Positions 13,330-13,593 of a DNA stretch of 13,593 nt are shown piece after piece. The notes beneath the pieces were generated by a model, which saw nothing but the letters and a program-made list of their open reading frames with translations, had not been told where the DNA came from and did not search any database. The stretch is taken from NCBI GenBank assembly GCA_031273285.1, contig JAISSE010000050.1:1-13593 (forward strand). Reading direction: 5' to 3'. The DNA is from Prevotellaceae bacterium. Its GTDB lineage: Bacteria > Bacteroidota > Bacteroidia > Bacteroidales > UBA932. Position numbers and translations under genes: made by a program. Position 1 is the first letter of the stretch, and each line of letters begins with the position of its first letter.

Positions 13330-13593
13330 CTATCGTCTTTTACCCGAAGCACATGGTATCGAACCGCTGTTCGACGGGGAATGTCCAAAAGAAGGGCATG
13401 GCACACTGGTGAATTTTTTAGACTTGCCGCCACCACCGCCGCCTTCACCGCAGCCGAATTTGAAATTTATTCCGAATTGAACGGTTACGTATGTGTGCGG
13501 GAACGGATTGAAAAGCGCCAGAAGATTGTCGGTCATCGCGTGAATGTTAAACGCTCCCAGACTGATTCCCAGCCCTGCACCTATATTCACAAA
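13330..13593 (-). CDS. C-terminal end of a DUF5723-like outer-membrane protein (partial)
   Basis: The last 87 codons of a - strand gene running out of the window; the frame is open at the edge (reading FVNIGAGLG), so the GTG at 13590 is internal. GLGISLGAFNIHAMTDNLLA, FNPFPHTYVTVQFGINFKFG looks like the last strands of the DUF5723-type beta-barrel proteins common in Bacteroidota; this is by eye, from a short piece. The expected final strand ends at about INFKF, but some 40 residues follow: a glycine run, then KSKKF and a Ser/Pro/Cys-rich end, with stop TAG. Whether this tail is real or the result of a frameshift cannot be told here. yifB follows after 5 bp. Confidence 0.7.
   Translation of the reverse strand, partial: FVNIGAGLGISLGAFNIHAMTDNLLALFNPFPHTYVTVQFGINFKFGCGEGGGGGGKSKKFTSVPCPSFGHSPSNSGSIPCASGKRR

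Overview
The window reads as chromosomal DNA of a member of the Bacteroidota, probably an anaerobic, uncultured Bacteroidales-type bacterium. The evidence is the set of protein families (an MG2 plus TonB-plug surface protein, a PorE-like TPR/beta-propeller/OmpA protein, a DUF5723-like tail), the Bacteroidota -7 box TAnnTTTG in front of four genes, the lack of clear Shine-Dalgarno sequences, and the abundance of short heptanucleotide and palindromic intergenic repeats.

Layout. Bases 1-1492 hold no convincing gene but are packed with repeats: three tandem arrays of 22-23 bp hairpin-forming units (1-141, 255-498, 507-598), an intrinsic terminator between the first two (219-254), a 28-bp direct repeat on either side of arrays 2 and 3, a nested inverted-repeat element (832-1027), and a fourth array of a 17-bp palindrome at 40/41-bp period (1073-1257) with hairpins at both ends. 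Then come a large secreted MG2/plug-domain protein (1493-4078, +), serS (4206-5498, +), and, 6 bp later, an orphan HyfC/HycD/EchB-type membrane subunit (5505-6404, +). The last converges on asnB (6401-8068, -), with overlapping stop codons. Bases 8069-8916 form a divergent intergenic region with the asnB promoter, a 21-bp tandem array, a duplicated 31-bp sequence enclosing small palindromes, and the promoter of the next gene. A PorE-like OmpA/SPOR protein (8917-11616, +) converges on yifB (11783-13324, -) across a MITE-like inverted repeat. yifB lies 5 bp downstream of the truncated 3' end of a DUF5723-like gene (13330-13593, -).

The genes are mostly housekeeping (serS, asnB, yifB) mixed with envelope proteins (plug protein, PorE-like protein, DUF5723-like protein), with no clear shared pathway. 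The most unusual content is the repeats. Arrays of unrelated sequence share one design: a perfect or near-perfect palindrome, often around a single central base, repeated at 22-23 or 40-41 bp. Differences between units are almost all G-U compatible if the + strand is transcribed, and the central base varies only to its own complement. These two patterns are the main candidates for an undescribed system or mutational process. All function calls come from reading the sequence; no search or folding program was run.
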